This document shows, piece after piece, positions 22,385 to 31,672 of a stretch of DNA of 64,000 bases; the first letter of the stretch is position 1; every line of letters starts with the position of its first letter. Source of the stretch: Sphingomonas sp. SUN019 (GTDB taxonomy: Bacteria > Pseudomonadota > Alphaproteobacteria > Sphingomonadales > Sphingomonadaceae); contig NZ_CP096971.1 of NCBI RefSeq assembly GCF_024758705.1, forward strand, positions 186,001-250,000, in the 5' to 3' direction. The notes under the pieces are model-generated. The model worked only from the letters and a program-made list of their open reading frames with translations, ran no database searches and was not told the DNA's origin. Both the position numbers and the translations under genes were made by a program.

Positions 22385-24019
22385 CTATTTCCGCTCCGCC
22401 GCGCTCCTGTCACGGATCGTGGTGAATTCCGACCCGGCGCTCCACGTCGGCCATACGCCGGTTTTCGCGAGCCGCAGGCCCATCGCGTGGAACAGGTCGA
22501 CTTCCGCCGCTGCACCGCGGAAATCCCATGAGGGCGACCACGTGTCGCAGGTCTTGTGGTAACAGGCCATATAGCCGTCGAGCCACTTCTGCCCCGCCGC
22601 CTTGCCGCCCGCCTTCAGATCGGGCGCGCCGCCCAGCGCCATCAGCAGCAGCGACGGCACGCCCTTTCGTACGACCGAGAAATGGTCTGCGCGATAGAAC
22701 AGGCCGCGCTCGCTGAACGTCTCGGGCGTGATCGTGCGGCCCTGCGCCTTGGCGGCGTCGCCCAGCAAGGCATCGAGCGATGAATTGCCCGCGCCGACCA
22801 GCACGACGTCGTTCGCCGGCCCAGCGGTCTGCAGGATGTCGAGCGTCAAATTCGCCGCGGTCTTCGCCAGCGGATAGAGCGGGTGGGTGGCGTAGTGCTC
22901 CGAGCCGAGCAGACCGCGCTCCTCGCCAGTCCACAGCGCGAACACCAAAGTCCGGTCGGGCGCAGGCCCCGCCTTGAACTGCCGCGCCAGTTCCAGCACG
23001 CCCGCCACGCCCAGCGCATCGTCGTTCGCGCCCGGCCGCAGCGTCTTGCCGCTCGCATCCGCCGGACCTTCGCCGTAGGCATCCCAGTGCGCCCCGAACA
23101 TCACGCTCTCGTCAGGGCGTTTCACACCGGGAATCTTGGCGATCACGTTGGCGCTCTCGATCCGCTCGACCTTCACCGGCATGTCGGCCGAGAAACGCAA
23201 TTTCATGTCGACCGGCTTGAACGCCGCCGATCGCGCCTTCACCCGCAGCGCGTTCAGGTCGAGCCCCGCGGAGGCGAACATCCGGTCCGCGGCCTCATGC
23301 TCCAGCCAACCCAGCAGCGGCACGCGCGGATCGTCCTTCCCGCGCACGATGTCGTAATTCTCGCCGTTCGAAGCGTTCGCGGTCGACCACGGATAGCCCG
23401 CGCCGCCGGTATCGTGGACGATCAGCGCCGCAGCCGCCCCGCGCCGCGCAGCCTCCTCATATTTGTACGTCCAGCGCCCGTAATAGGTCATCCGTCGGTC
23501 GCCGAACCGGCCCTTCGCATCGTCGCCCGCTACGCTCTCGAAATCGGGATCGTTAACCAGGAAAACCGCGACTTTGCCCTTCAGATCCTGACCCTTGAAA
23601 TCATCCCATTTCGCCTCGGGCGCATGCACGCCGTAGCCGACGAACACCATCGGCGCGTCCTTCACGGACACGCGCGCGTCGCCGCGAACGGTGGTCATCG
23701 AAACGTCCTTGCCCTGCGTCAGCGGCGTGCGGCCCTTCGGCCCCGTCACGCCGAGCGTGCCGCCGGTGATCTGCGTGCGGATCAGCGGTACGGCCTGCGT
23801 CCAAGATCCGTTCTCGCCGCCCGGTTCGACGCCCATCGCCTTGAACTGCGCGATCAGCCAGTCGACCGTCTTCTTCTCCCCCGGCGTCCCCGGTGCGCGG
23901 CCGCCGAAGTCGTCGGAGGCGAGGATCTTCACCGCATCGGACAACCGCTGCGGATCGGTCTGCGCGAGGGCAGGAACTGCGGCGACGGTGGCGAGCAGGG
24001 CGAGGGCGTAACGCATCAT
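22385..24019 (-). CDS. Exported M28-family metallopeptidase (second copy)
   Basis: A 544-residue secreted peptidase: signal peptide MMRYALALLATVAAVPALAQ, PA domain inserted at about 150-250 (FVGYGVHAPEAKWDDFKG), then zinc motifs GAHWDAYGEG (His), NDDALGVAGVLELAR (Asp), WTGEERGLLGSEHYA (Glu-Glu) and YRADHFSVVRKGVP. It is longer than and only distantly similar to the M28 enzyme at 18174-19589. Expected to act in the periplasm or outside on peptides. It is followed downstream by the Uma2/VOC pair. Confidence 0.93.
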   Translation of the reverse strand: MMRYALALLATVAAVPALAQTDPQRLSDAVKILASDDFGGRAPGTPGEKKTVDWLIAQFKAMGVEPGGENGSWTQAVPLIRTQITGGTLGVTGPKGRTPLTQGKDVSMTTVRGDARVSVKDAPMVFVGYGVHAPEAKWDDFKGQDLKGKVAVFLVNDPDFESVAGDDAKGRFGDRRMTYYGRWTYKYEEAARRGAAAALIVHDTGGAGYPWSTANASNGENYDIVRGKDDPRVPLLGWLEHEAADRMFASAGLDLNALRVKARSAAFKPVDMKLRFSADMPVKVERIESANVIAKIPGVKRPDESVMFGAHWDAYGEGPADASGKTLRPGANDDALGVAGVLELARQFKAGPAPDRTLVFALWTGEERGLLGSEHYATHPLYPLAKTAANLTLDILQTAGPANDVVLVGAGNSSLDALLGDAAKAQGRTITPETFSERGLFYRADHFSVVRKGVPSLLLMALGGAPDLKAGGKAAGQKWLDGYMACYHKTCDTWSPSWDFRGAAAEVDLFHAMGLRLAKTGVWPTWSAGSEFTTIRDRSAAERK

Positions 24020-24044
24020 CTATCCTTTTTTGTCGCCTCAACAT

Positions 24045-24115
24045 CCGTTCGTGCTGAGCGAAGTCGAAGCACATGGCCCCGCGTAATGCCCTTCGACTTC
24101 GCTCAGGGCGAACGG
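24045..24115. repeat. REP-like inverted repeat, sphingomonad type
   Basis: Exact 16-bp arms CTGAGCGAAGTCGAAG (24054-24069) and its inverse (24091-24106), extended by CCGTTCG/CGAACGG outside. It fills the space between the M28 peptidase and NYN genes. The half-sequence GAGCGAAGTCGA recurs at 45234-45245. I recall such sequences as dispersed repeats in sphingomonad genomes. Confidence 0.75.
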
Positions 24116-24124
24116 GATTTGGGA

Positions 24125-24889
24125 CTAACGCAGCCGCTTCACGAACAGCCGGCCATCCTCACGCCGTTCGGTCGCGAAATTCGGCACCGCCTGGATCAGG
24201 TCGGACAACCGGTTGAAGCCGTAGTTGCGCACGTCGAAGCTGGAACGATTGGCCGCCAGCTGCCCCATCGCCGACAGACTGACGTAACCACGCTCGTCGC
24301 GCTTCACCGCATCATAGGCGTCGATCAGCAGCTTCACGAGCTCGGGGTCGAGCCCCGCCTTCTTCGCATCGCCGTTGGTCGCGGGCGCTGCGACCGGGGC
24401 CGCCGCCGCGGCGGGCGATGCAACCGCGACCGGCACCGGCAAAGGCTCGGTCTTCAATTTGTCGACGTCGATGAAGCGCGAACACGCCTGCTTGAACGCC
24501 TCGGGCGTCTTCGCACTGCCAAAACCGTACACTTCATATCCATCCTGCCGGATGCGCATCGCCAGCGGCATGAAATCGCTGTCCGACGACATGATCCCGA
24601 ACGCCTGCACGCGCCCGCGGTACAGCAGGTCCATCGCGTCGATCGTCATCTTCATGTCCGTCGCGTTCTTGCCCTTGGTCAGGTCGAACTGCTGCTGCGG
24701 TTCGATCCCGTGTTTCAGGCTCATCTTCTCCCAGCCCTTGAGCGCGGCCTTGGACCAATTGCCGTACACGCGCCGTACGTTGACCGCGCCAAGCTCGGCC
24801 AGCACGGTCAGCACCGGATCGATCAGATGCCATGACGCATTGTCGGCATCGATCAGCAGCGCGACGTTGCGGTTCGGGTCGTCGGTCAT
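24125..24889 (-). CDS. NYN-domain RNase-like protein with C-terminal OST-HTH/LOTUS domain
   Basis: A 254-residue protein. An N-terminal NYN (PIN-like) domain has acidic residues in ALLIDADNASW, KNATDMKMTIDAMDL and GIMSSDSDFMPLA, the expected metal-binding set. An Ala/Pro-rich linker (about 150-175) leads to a C-terminal LOTUS-like winged helix (LVKLLIDAYDAVKRDERGYVS, FDVRNYGFNRLSDLIQAVP). Such LabA/DUF88 proteins probably cleave or bind RNA. It overlaps greB by 4 bp and is the last gene of an slt-greB-NYN operon. Confidence 0.9.
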   Translation of the reverse strand: MTDDPNRNVALLIDADNASWHLIDPVLTVLAELGAVNVRRVYGNWSKAALKGWEKMSLKHGIEPQQQFDLTKGKNATDMKMTIDAMDLLYRGRVQAFGIMSSDSDFMPLAMRIRQDGYEVYGFGSAKTPEAFKQACSRFIDVDKLKTEPLPVPVAVASPAAAAAPVAAPATNGDAKKAGLDPELVKLLIDAYDAVKRDERGYVSLSAMGQLAANRSSFDVRNYGFNRLSDLIQAVPNFATERREDGRLFVKRLR

Positions 24890-25374
24890 TGCGGCTCCGG
24901 ATAGGTGATGCTCATCACTTCGTACTCGCGCTCCCCGGCCGGAAGCGCAACCCGCCGCACGTCGCCGATCGTACTACCGCGCAGCGCACGCGCAATCGGG
25001 GAGTTCCATCCGACCCGCCCCGCGCCCGCATCGGCCTCGTCATCACCGACCAGTGTAAGCGTGCGCCGTGCGTCGTCCTCGTCCGCAATCTCGACCGTCG
25101 CGCCGAAGAACACGCGGCTCCGGTCGGCCGCAGCCGCAGGGTCGACGACCTTCGCCGCCTTCATCCGTCGCGACAGCCACCCCAGCCGCCGGTCGATCTC
25201 CCGCAGCCGCTTTCGGCCGTAGATGTAGTCGCCGTTCTCGGATCGATCACCATTCCCCGCCGCCCAGGAGATCGTCTCAACGAGGGCGGGGCGTTCGGTA
25301 CCGAACAATTGCTCATACTCGCGCCGCAGCGTCGCATAGCCGGCGGGGGTGATGTAGTTCGGACGCTCGATCAC
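24886..25374 (-). CDS. greB: Transcription elongation factor GreB
   Basis: A 162-residue Gre factor: the N-terminal coiled coil (ITPAGYATLRREYEQLF, GDRSENGDYIYGRKRLREIDRRL) carries the acidic tip Asp/Glu residues, and the C-terminal FKBP-like domain includes VGWNSPIARAL and REYEVMSI. It inserts in the RNA polymerase secondary channel and stimulates cleavage of backtracked RNA. ENGDYIYGRKRLREID favours GreB over GreA. GTG 25374 overlaps the slt stop (GTGA, 4 bp). Confidence 0.94.
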   Translation of the reverse strand: MIERPNYITPAGYATLRREYEQLFGTERPALVETISWAAGNGDRSENGDYIYGRKRLREIDRRLGWLSRRMKAAKVVDPAAAADRSRVFFGATVEIADEDDARRTLTLVGDDEADAGAGRVGWNSPIARALRGSTIGDVRRVALPAGEREYEVMSITYPEPQ

Positions 25375-27380
25375 CCCACCCGGTTCCGCCCCAGATACCA
25401 GCTCAAATTCGACGGCCCGCGGCTCTTCGCGCGCTGCGGGTTCATCAGGTCGTACACCACCGCATTCTCGATCACGCGCTGGACGTAATTCTTCGTTTCC
25501 TGATACGGAATCGCCTCGATCCAGTCGACCATGTCGACCGCGCCGGTGCGCGGATCGCCGTTCAGGCGGAGCCATTTGTTCACGTTGCCCGGCCCGGCGT
25601 TATACGCCGCGATCGCCAGTGGATAATTGCCGTACCCGGCATAGATGCGCTGGAAATAGCTCGAGCCAAGCTGCACGTTGTAGCTCGTGTCGGTGGTCAG
25701 CGACGAGGGATTGTACGACAGCCCGATCTTCCCCGCCTGCTCGCGCGCCGTCCCCGGCATCAGCTGCATCAAACCGCGCGCACCGGCGGACGACACCGCG
25801 GCGCGATCGAACTGGCTTTCCTGCCGCGTGATCGCATGGATCATCGTCCAGTTGCTGTCATGCCCCGACGGCACCGCAACGGTCGGAAATCCCGCCAGGC
25901 TGTAATCGGTAAAGCCGTTCTGCATCGCGCTGCGTCCAACCATCACCGACAGATCGGGGCGGTCGATCGCGCGCGCAAATTCGTTCGCAAGCACGTGATC
26001 GGCGTCGCTGGTCGCATCCGCCGCGATCTGCCGTACGAATGCGGTCTGGTCCTGCCACTGGCCGATCGTGCCGAGGAATTGCGCCGCGCGTACCGTTTCG
26101 CGGGCGTAGAAAGCCGAACGCGTCGCCGGATCGACCGCGCGCGGCGTGATCGGGGCAGGGGCGACCAGCGGCCGCCGCATATGCTCGATCGACAACTGGC
26201 CATAGAATTGCTCGCGATACCCCGCCGCGCGCGTGAAGAACGCGGTCGCCTCCTCGCTCCGCCCTGCCGCTTCGGCCGCGCGCCCCGCCCAATAGAAGCC
26301 CTTCGCCCGCGTCTGCGGCGCCTGGCTCCCGCGGCCGTAACGGTCGAACATCGTCATCGCATCGGCGGGTCGCCCGATCCGCATCATCGCGGTCTGTCCC
26401 GCCAACCAGACAAGGCTCGTATAATCGTCGCGCTCGCCATACGGCTTCTTCGACACGTCGGTGCCATACGGATAGGCGTCGTCGACCTGCCGCGCGATGT
26501 CGTAGGCGACCTGCCACTGATTGTCCGCCGCCGCGCCGCGCGCGCCCGTCAGCAGCACCTCGTAGAACTTCTCGACACTGCCCGGCCGGTTCATCCCCGC
26601 TGGGCGCGTCCGCGCGAGCCATGACCGCGCGCTGGGTGAGGCGTTGTTGTTCCGCAGCCACGTCGCCTTGTCCGCGACATAGCCCGCGTCGCGGTTCCCG
26701 ATCGCGTCCATCCGCGCCATGTATGCGGATGCGTCCGGCGCATTGCTGCGAAACGCCAGCCGCGCCGCGAACAGCTCGCGCTGCGACGGGCTGACATAAG
26801 CGATCTGGCGCTGCGCGAGGCTGGTCGATCCCGCCCACAGCAGCGCGTCCATCCGCGCGTCGTGATCCTCGGGCCGCAGCGCGCCCGCGAATTGCGACAG
26901 GATCGTCGCTTCATCCGCAGGCGCCAGCGCCCCGCGCCGCCACGCATCGCGCGCCGCGCCGTAAGCCGCGGACGTCTGCCCACTCGCCGCCAGCGCCTTG
27001 GCATAAGCGACGCCACCTGCGCCCGTCTGCGGAGCGAAACGCCGGAAATAGGCGATGACATTGCCCGGCGCGGCGTAGCCGCTGCCCGCCTGCTTTTCCG
27101 CCGCGCGGCGATTGGCGGCCTGATTCGGCCAGCCCGGATGCGCCATCAGGAACCCGGCATAGCTGTCGAACGGCAGCGAATCGGTCTGCTGCAACGCGCG
27201 CCACTGCGCCAGCGCCTGCGCCATGCCCGCCGCACTCGCCTGAGTTTGGGGTTGGTAGGGGGGGGCAGGGGCCGCCGCCGGTTGCGGACGATAGCCGTCC
27301 TGGTCCTGCGCGACGAGCAACGCCGCGCCCATTCCGATCATCAATCCAATCACACTGCCTGCCTTCAACGCGGTCACCAT
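25371..27380 (-). CDS. slt: Soluble lytic murein transglycosylase
   Basis: A 669-residue exported enzyme with an N-terminal hydrophobic segment (VIGLMIGMGAALLVA), an extended helical superhelix region (about 50-500), and a C-terminal SLT/GH23 domain with ITRQESQFD (catalytic Glu near 522), GARGLMQLMPGTA, and IAAYNAGPGNV. It cleaves the MurNAc-GlcNAc bond to 1,6-anhydro products in the periplasm. It is first in the slt-greB-NYN operon and divergent from dapA; 27381-27456 must hold both promoters. Confidence 0.95.
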   Translation of the reverse strand: MVTALKAGSVIGLMIGMGAALLVAQDQDGYRPQPAAAPAPPYQPQTQASAAGMAQALAQWRALQQTDSLPFDSYAGFLMAHPGWPNQAANRRAAEKQAGSGYAAPGNVIAYFRRFAPQTGAGGVAYAKALAASGQTSAAYGAARDAWRRGALAPADEATILSQFAGALRPEDHDARMDALLWAGSTSLAQRQIAYVSPSQRELFAARLAFRSNAPDASAYMARMDAIGNRDAGYVADKATWLRNNNASPSARSWLARTRPAGMNRPGSVEKFYEVLLTGARGAAADNQWQVAYDIARQVDDAYPYGTDVSKKPYGERDDYTSLVWLAGQTAMMRIGRPADAMTMFDRYGRGSQAPQTRAKGFYWAGRAAEAAGRSEEATAFFTRAAGYREQFYGQLSIEHMRRPLVAPAPITPRAVDPATRSAFYARETVRAAQFLGTIGQWQDQTAFVRQIAADATSDADHVLANEFARAIDRPDLSVMVGRSAMQNGFTDYSLAGFPTVAVPSGHDSNWTMIHAITRQESQFDRAAVSSAGARGLMQLMPGTAREQAGKIGLSYNPSSLTTDTSYNVQLGSSYFQRIYAGYGNYPLAIAAYNAGPGNVNKWLRLNGDPRTGAVDMVDWIEAIPYQETKNYVQRVIENAVVYDLMNPQRAKSRGPSNLSWYLGRNRVG

Positions 27381-27456
27381 GTGGACAGAGTAACGCCGCT
27401 ACCCGTATCTGTCCTGAACGAAGATCATTCTTGGCGCGAAGCAGGAGCGCAATCCC

Positions 27457-28338
27457 ATGTTTTCCGGATCAATCCCGGCGCTGGTCACGCCGTTCGACGA
27501 CGGCGGCGCGTTCGTCGAATCGGCCTATCGCGACCTGATCGACTGGCAGATCGCCGAAGGATCGTCGGCGCTGGTCGCGTGCGGCACGACGGGCGAGGCC
27601 GCGACGCTCAGCAAGGAAGAGCATTTCGCGGTCGTCCGCATCTGCGTCGATCAGGCGAAGGGCCGCGTGCCCGTGATCGCTGGCGCAGGGTCGAACGACA
27701 CGCGCGTCGCAGCCGAAAACCTGATCGCCGCGCATGAGGCGGGGGCCGACGCCGCGCTGATGGTCCCGCCTTATTACAACCGCCCGTCGCAGGACGGCAT
27801 CTACCAGCATTTCGCCGCGCTTGCCGTCGACGCCCCGCTGCCGATCGTCCTCTACAATGTTCCGGGCCGCACCGTCACCGACATCCAGCCCGCCACCCTG
27901 ATCCGCATCGTTCAGGCGTTCCCGAAGGTTTTCGTCGGGGTGAAGGACGCGTCCGGCGTCCTGACGCGCGTATCCGACCACCGCGCCGCGCTGGGTGACG
28001 ATTTTGCGCAGATATCCGGCAACGACGACCTCGCGCTCGCCTTCAACGCGGTCGGCGGCACCGGGTGCATCTCGGTCACCGCCAACGTCGCCCCGCGCCT
28101 GTGCGCCGATTTCCAGACTGCGTGCGCCGCGAACGACTTTGCGGCCGCGCGCGCGATCCACGATCGCCTTTTCGCGCTCCACGCGTCACTTTTCACCGAC
28201 GCCTCGCCCGGCCCGGTCAAATACGCGATGACCAAGGTCCGCCCCGGCTTTCCGCAGGGTTTGCGCCTGCCGATGACATGGCCGGGCGAAGCAAGCCGCA
28301 AAGCGATCGATGCGGGGCTGACTGCGGCCGACCTCTGA
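27457..28338 (+). CDS. dapA: 4-hydroxy-tetrahydrodipicolinate synthase
   Basis: A 293-residue DHDPS, first committed step of lysine/diaminopimelate synthesis, condensing pyruvate with aspartate semialdehyde. It has PALVTPFDDGG, GTTGEAATLSKEEH, the YYNRPSQDG and YNVPGRT motifs (Tyr), and the Schiff-base Lys in FVGVKDASG. Length matches the family. AGGAG lies close upstream of the ATG. It is followed by smpB on the same strand after 82 bp. Confidence 0.97.
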   Translation: MFSGSIPALVTPFDDGGAFVESAYRDLIDWQIAEGSSALVACGTTGEAATLSKEEHFAVVRICVDQAKGRVPVIAGAGSNDTRVAAENLIAAHEAGADAALMVPPYYNRPSQDGIYQHFAALAVDAPLPIVLYNVPGRTVTDIQPATLIRIVQAFPKVFVGVKDASGVLTRVSDHRAALGDDFAQISGNDDLALAFNAVGGTGCISVTANVAPRLCADFQTACAANDFAAARAIHDRLFALHASLFTDASPGPVKYAMTKVRPGFPQGLRLPMTWPGEASRKAIDAGLTAADL

Positions 28339-28420
28339 ACCCACCGGCAAGGTCCGGTCGCCGCAATAGTCACCGCCCGCTATTGCCGCGCGCCCGCCAA
28401 AGCGCCACATCGCGCGTCCC

Positions 28421-28903
28421 ATGGCCCGTCCCAAACCCGCAACCTTCGAAAAGACCAAGATCGTCGCCGAGAACCGCAAGGCGCGGTTCGAATATGCGAT
28501 CGAGAGCGTGTTCGAGGCCGGGATTGCGCTGACCGGCACCGAGGTTAAGTCGTTGCGCTTTGGCCAGGGATCGATCGCGGAGAGCTATGCCGAGGTGCGG
28601 GGCGAGCAGGTCTGGCTGGTCAACGCCAACGTGCCCGAATTCAGCCACGGCAACCGTTTCAACCATGAACCCAAGCGCCCGCGTAAACTGCTGCTTCATG
28701 AGCGCGAGATAAACAAGCTGCATGGCGCGGTGGCGCGTGACGGCATGACGCTGGTCCCGCTGTCGGTATATTTCAATTCGCGCGGGCGCGCGAAGGTGGA
28801 GCTTGCGTTGGCGAAGGGCAGGAAGGCGCACGACAAGCGCGAGCATATCAAGGAACGCGAGTGGAAGCGTGACGCGGCCCGCATCATGCGCGACCGCGGC
28901 TGA
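28421..28903 (+). CDS. smpB: SsrA-binding protein SmpB
   Basis: A 160-residue trans-translation factor that delivers tmRNA to stalled ribosomes. Marks: [38 protein letters not shown], and the C-terminal [20 protein letters not shown] with the basic tail. The dapA-smpB order is common in sphingomonads. Its TGA stop overlaps the next gene's ATG by one base. Confidence 0.97.
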   Translation: MARPKPATFEKTKIVAENRKARFEYAIESVFEAGIALTGTEVKSLRFGQGSIAESYAEVRGEQVWLVNANVPEFSHGNRFNHEPKRPRKLLLHEREINKLHGAVARDGMTLVPLSVYFNSRGRAKVELALAKGRKAHDKREHIKEREWKRDAARIMRDRG

Positions 28904-29463
28904 TGGCGAGCAGGGCAATGCCGTGGTGGCAACGCTTTGCGGCGTGGTGCCACCGCAACCTGCCGACGCGCGAATCGCTGGAGAAGAATCGCTTGCTGCG
29001 GCCGGTTGCGCATCGCGTGCTCGCGCCCGAATTGTGGCGTTTCACGCGCCGGTCGGTCCCGCGCGGCGTGGCGCTGGGCATGGTCACGGGCATCCTGTTT
29101 CCAGTCGCACAGATCCCGCTGTCCGCAGTGCTGGCGCTGCCGTTCCGCGCCAACGTGCCGACCGCGGCGCTCACCACCTTCATCACTAATCCCTTCACGA
29201 CGCCGTTCATCTGGGCGTTCGCTTATTGGGTCGGGAAATGGACACTGCATCTGGATGAGGCGCTGCCGGGCGATCCGCTCAGGCAGGCGGCGCAGTCCGA
29301 CTGGATGCAATGGCTGATGTCCGACGCCGCGCCTGCGATTGCGGTCGGATTGCTGATCGTGACGGCGGTGCTGACCGTCGGCGGCTATGCGCTCACGTCG
29401 CTCGGCTGGCGGCTGTGGATCGCGCGCAAATGGAAAAGCCGTCACATTCGTCACCACAATTGA
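28903..29463 (+). CDS. DUF2062 inner-membrane protein
   Basis: A 186-residue membrane protein. Conserved DUF2062 pieces are SVPRGVALGMVTGILFP, FRANVPTAALTTFITNPFTT and a C-terminal transmembrane helix (AIAVGLLIVTAVLTVGGYAL). Two hydrophobic hairpins near the N-terminus and one span near the C-terminus are visible. The function of the family is unknown. It is translationally coupled to smpB (TGATG). Confidence 0.88.
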   Translation: MASRAMPWWQRFAAWCHRNLPTRESLEKNRLLRPVAHRVLAPELWRFTRRSVPRGVALGMVTGILFPVAQIPLSAVLALPFRANVPTAALTTFITNPFTTPFIWAFAYWVGKWTLHLDEALPGDPLRQAAQSDWMQWLMSDAAPAIAVGLLIVTAVLTVGGYALTSLGWRLWIARKWKSRHIRHHN

Positions 29464-29521
29464 CGGGGCGTGTTATCGGAGTAAAACGCAGCGCATCCTG
29501 ATAAGACAAGAGGGTTGCCCT

Positions 29522-31609
29522 ATGCGTTCTTCGTTCGTCGTCGCCGCTCTATTCGCGTCCGCCGCTGCTGGCTCGATCGCCATCGCCCAGACTGCGCCTG
29601 AAAAAGCGGAACAGACCAAAACGGTGGCGAAGGCCGCGACCGGCCCGGTCAAGCCCGCCAGGACCGACGGACCGCAGATTGGCGATTTCGGCTTCGACAT
29701 GGCGGGCCGCGACACGGCGGTCGCACCCGGCGACGATTTCTACAACTACGCCAGCGGTACGTGGGAAAAGAACACCCAGATTCCCGCCGACCGTGCCAGC
29801 TACGGCATGTTTCACGTCCTGCAGGATCTGTCGCTCGAACGCACCCGCGGCATCCTCGAGGAAAGCACGAAGCAGCCCGGCAGCAAATCGGGCGATTTCT
29901 ACGCCAGCTTCATCGACGAAGCCGCGGTGAACGCGAAGGGTGCGGCCCCGATCAAGCCGTGGCTGACCGCCATCAAAGGAGCCGCGACCAAGGACGCGCT
30001 CGCGACCGAAATGGCGAAGCTGCAGCGCCAGGGCGTACGCGGCTTCTTCGGCGTCGGCGTGGGTCAGGATGACAAGGCCCCCGAAAACTACATCGTCAGC
30101 ATGTATCAGGGCGGCATCGGCCTGCCCGACCGCGATTATTACCTGAAGGACGACGCGAAGCTCGCGGCGATCCGCACCGCCTATCAGGCGTATCTTGCGC
30201 AGATGCTGACGCTGGCGGGCGAACCGAACGCCGTCGCGCGCGCCGCTGCCGTCGTCGCGATGGAGACCCAGCTCGCCACCGCGCACTGGACCCGGATCGA
30301 AAGCCGCGAGGCGGAGAAGACCTACAACAAGCTGACGCTCGCACAGCTGGCGCAGCAGGCCCCCGGCTTTCCGTGGCAGCCGTTCGCCACCGAACTCGGC
30401 GTCGCCAGCCAAGCCGCCTTCCTCGTCGCGCAGCCGACCGCGTTTGCGGGCGAGGCGAAGGTGTTCGCCGCGACGCCGCTGCCGGTGCTGAAGGATCACT
30501 TGATGCTCCGCACGTTGCGGACGTATTCGCCCTATCTGTCCTCCGATTTCGACAAGGCGACCTTCGCTTTCTACGGCACGACCCTGTCGGGCACGCCCGA
30601 ACAGCAGGCGCGGTGGAAGCGCGGCGTGAACCTTGTCGGCGAATCGCTCGGCGAGGACGTCGGGCAGGCCTATGTCGCGAAATACTTCCCGCCCGAATCC
30701 AAGGCGGCAGCCGACGATCTGGTGAAGAACGTCATCGCCGCGATGGGCGACCGTCTGCGCAAGCTCGAATGGATGGCCCCCGAGACGAAGACCAAGGCGC
30801 TGGCCAAGCTCGCCGCCTTCACGCCCAAGATCGGCTACCCGACCAAATGGCGCGATTATTCGGCGCTGCAGATCCAGCGCGGCGATCTGGTCGGCAATGT
30901 CGCGCGGGCCAATGCGTTCGATTTTCAGCGCGACCTGAACAAGCTCGGCCAGCCGATCGACCGGACCGAATGGTTCATGACGCCGATGACGATCAACGCC
31001 TACGCCAACCCGCCGATGAACGAGATCGTCTTCCCGGCCGCGATCCTGCAGCCGCCGTTCTTCGATCCGAAGGCCGATCCGGCGGTCAATTACGGCGGCA
31101 TCGGCGCGGTGATCGGGCATGAGATCAGCCATCACTTCGACGATCAGGGCCGCAAATACGATCCGTCGGGCAAGCTTGCCGACTGGTGGACGCCGCAGGA
31201 CGTCGCGCGCTTCAAGGTGTTCACCGACAAGCTCGTCGCACAGTACGACGCCTACGAACCGCTGCCGGGCCAGCACATCCAGGGCGGCCTGACCTTGGGC
31301 GAGAACATCGCCGACCTCGCCGGGCTGACGGTGGCGATCGACGCCTATCACAAGTCGCTTGGCGGCAAGAAAGCTCCCGTGATCGACGGCACCACCGGCG
31401 ACCAGCGCTTCTACCTAGGCTGGGCGCAGGTGTGGCGCACGAAGTTCCGCGAACCGGCGCTCCGCCAGCAGTTGCTGAGCGATCCGCATTCGCCCGGACA
31501 CTACCGCGCGCTGACCGTGCGCAACCTCGATCCATGGTATGCGGCGTTCGGCGCGAAAACCGGGCAGACGACGTATCTCTCGCCCGAACAGCGCATCCGC
31601 ATCTGGTGA
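29522..31609 (+). CDS. Exported M13 (neprilysin-type) metallopeptidase
   Basis: A 695-residue protein with a signal peptide (MRSSFVVAALFASAAAGSIAIAQ). The M13 N-terminal domain begins DDFYNYASGTWEKN. The zinc motif is VIGHEISHHFDDQG (near residue 533), the third ligand lies in GENIADLAGL, and NAYANPPMNEIVFPAA is the substrate-binding NAYxP-type stretch. The C-terminal half is complete. It likely degrades peptides in the periplasm. AGAGGG lies just before ATG 29522. Confidence 0.95.
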   Translation: MRSSFVVAALFASAAAGSIAIAQTAPEKAEQTKTVAKAATGPVKPARTDGPQIGDFGFDMAGRDTAVAPGDDFYNYASGTWEKNTQIPADRASYGMFHVLQDLSLERTRGILEESTKQPGSKSGDFYASFIDEAAVNAKGAAPIKPWLTAIKGAATKDALATEMAKLQRQGVRGFFGVGVGQDDKAPENYIVSMYQGGIGLPDRDYYLKDDAKLAAIRTAYQAYLAQMLTLAGEPNAVARAAAVVAMETQLATAHWTRIESREAEKTYNKLTLAQLAQQAPGFPWQPFATELGVASQAAFLVAQPTAFAGEAKVFAATPLPVLKDHLMLRTLRTYSPYLSSDFDKATFAFYGTTLSGTPEQQARWKRGVNLVGESLGEDVGQAYVAKYFPPESKAAADDLVKNVIAAMGDRLRKLEWMAPETKTKALAKLAAFTPKIGYPTKWRDYSALQIQRGDLVGNVARANAFDFQRDLNKLGQPIDRTEWFMTPMTINAYANPPMNEIVFPAAILQPPFFDPKADPAVNYGGIGAVIGHEISHHFDDQGRKYDPSGKLADWWTPQDVARFKVFTDKLVAQYDAYEPLPGQHIQGGLTLGENIADLAGLTVAIDAYHKSLGGKKAPVIDGTTGDQRFYLGWAQVWRTKFREPALRQQLLSDPHSPGHYRALTVRNLDPWYAAFGAKTGQTTYLSPEQRIRIW

Positions 31610-31672
31610 CCGCACCTCCCACGTCGTCATGCTTGACGGCATGACGGCGTGGGCCGAAGGATTCGGACGACA

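Noticed and set aside
28363..28386. GCAATAG...CTATTGC hairpin after dapA as a terminator
   Set aside because: A 7-bp stem with a 10-nt loop and no T-run; smpB follows on the same strand.
31626..31645. GTCATGC...GCATGAC hairpin before cckA as a terminator
   Set aside because: No T-run; could be chance or part of a leader.
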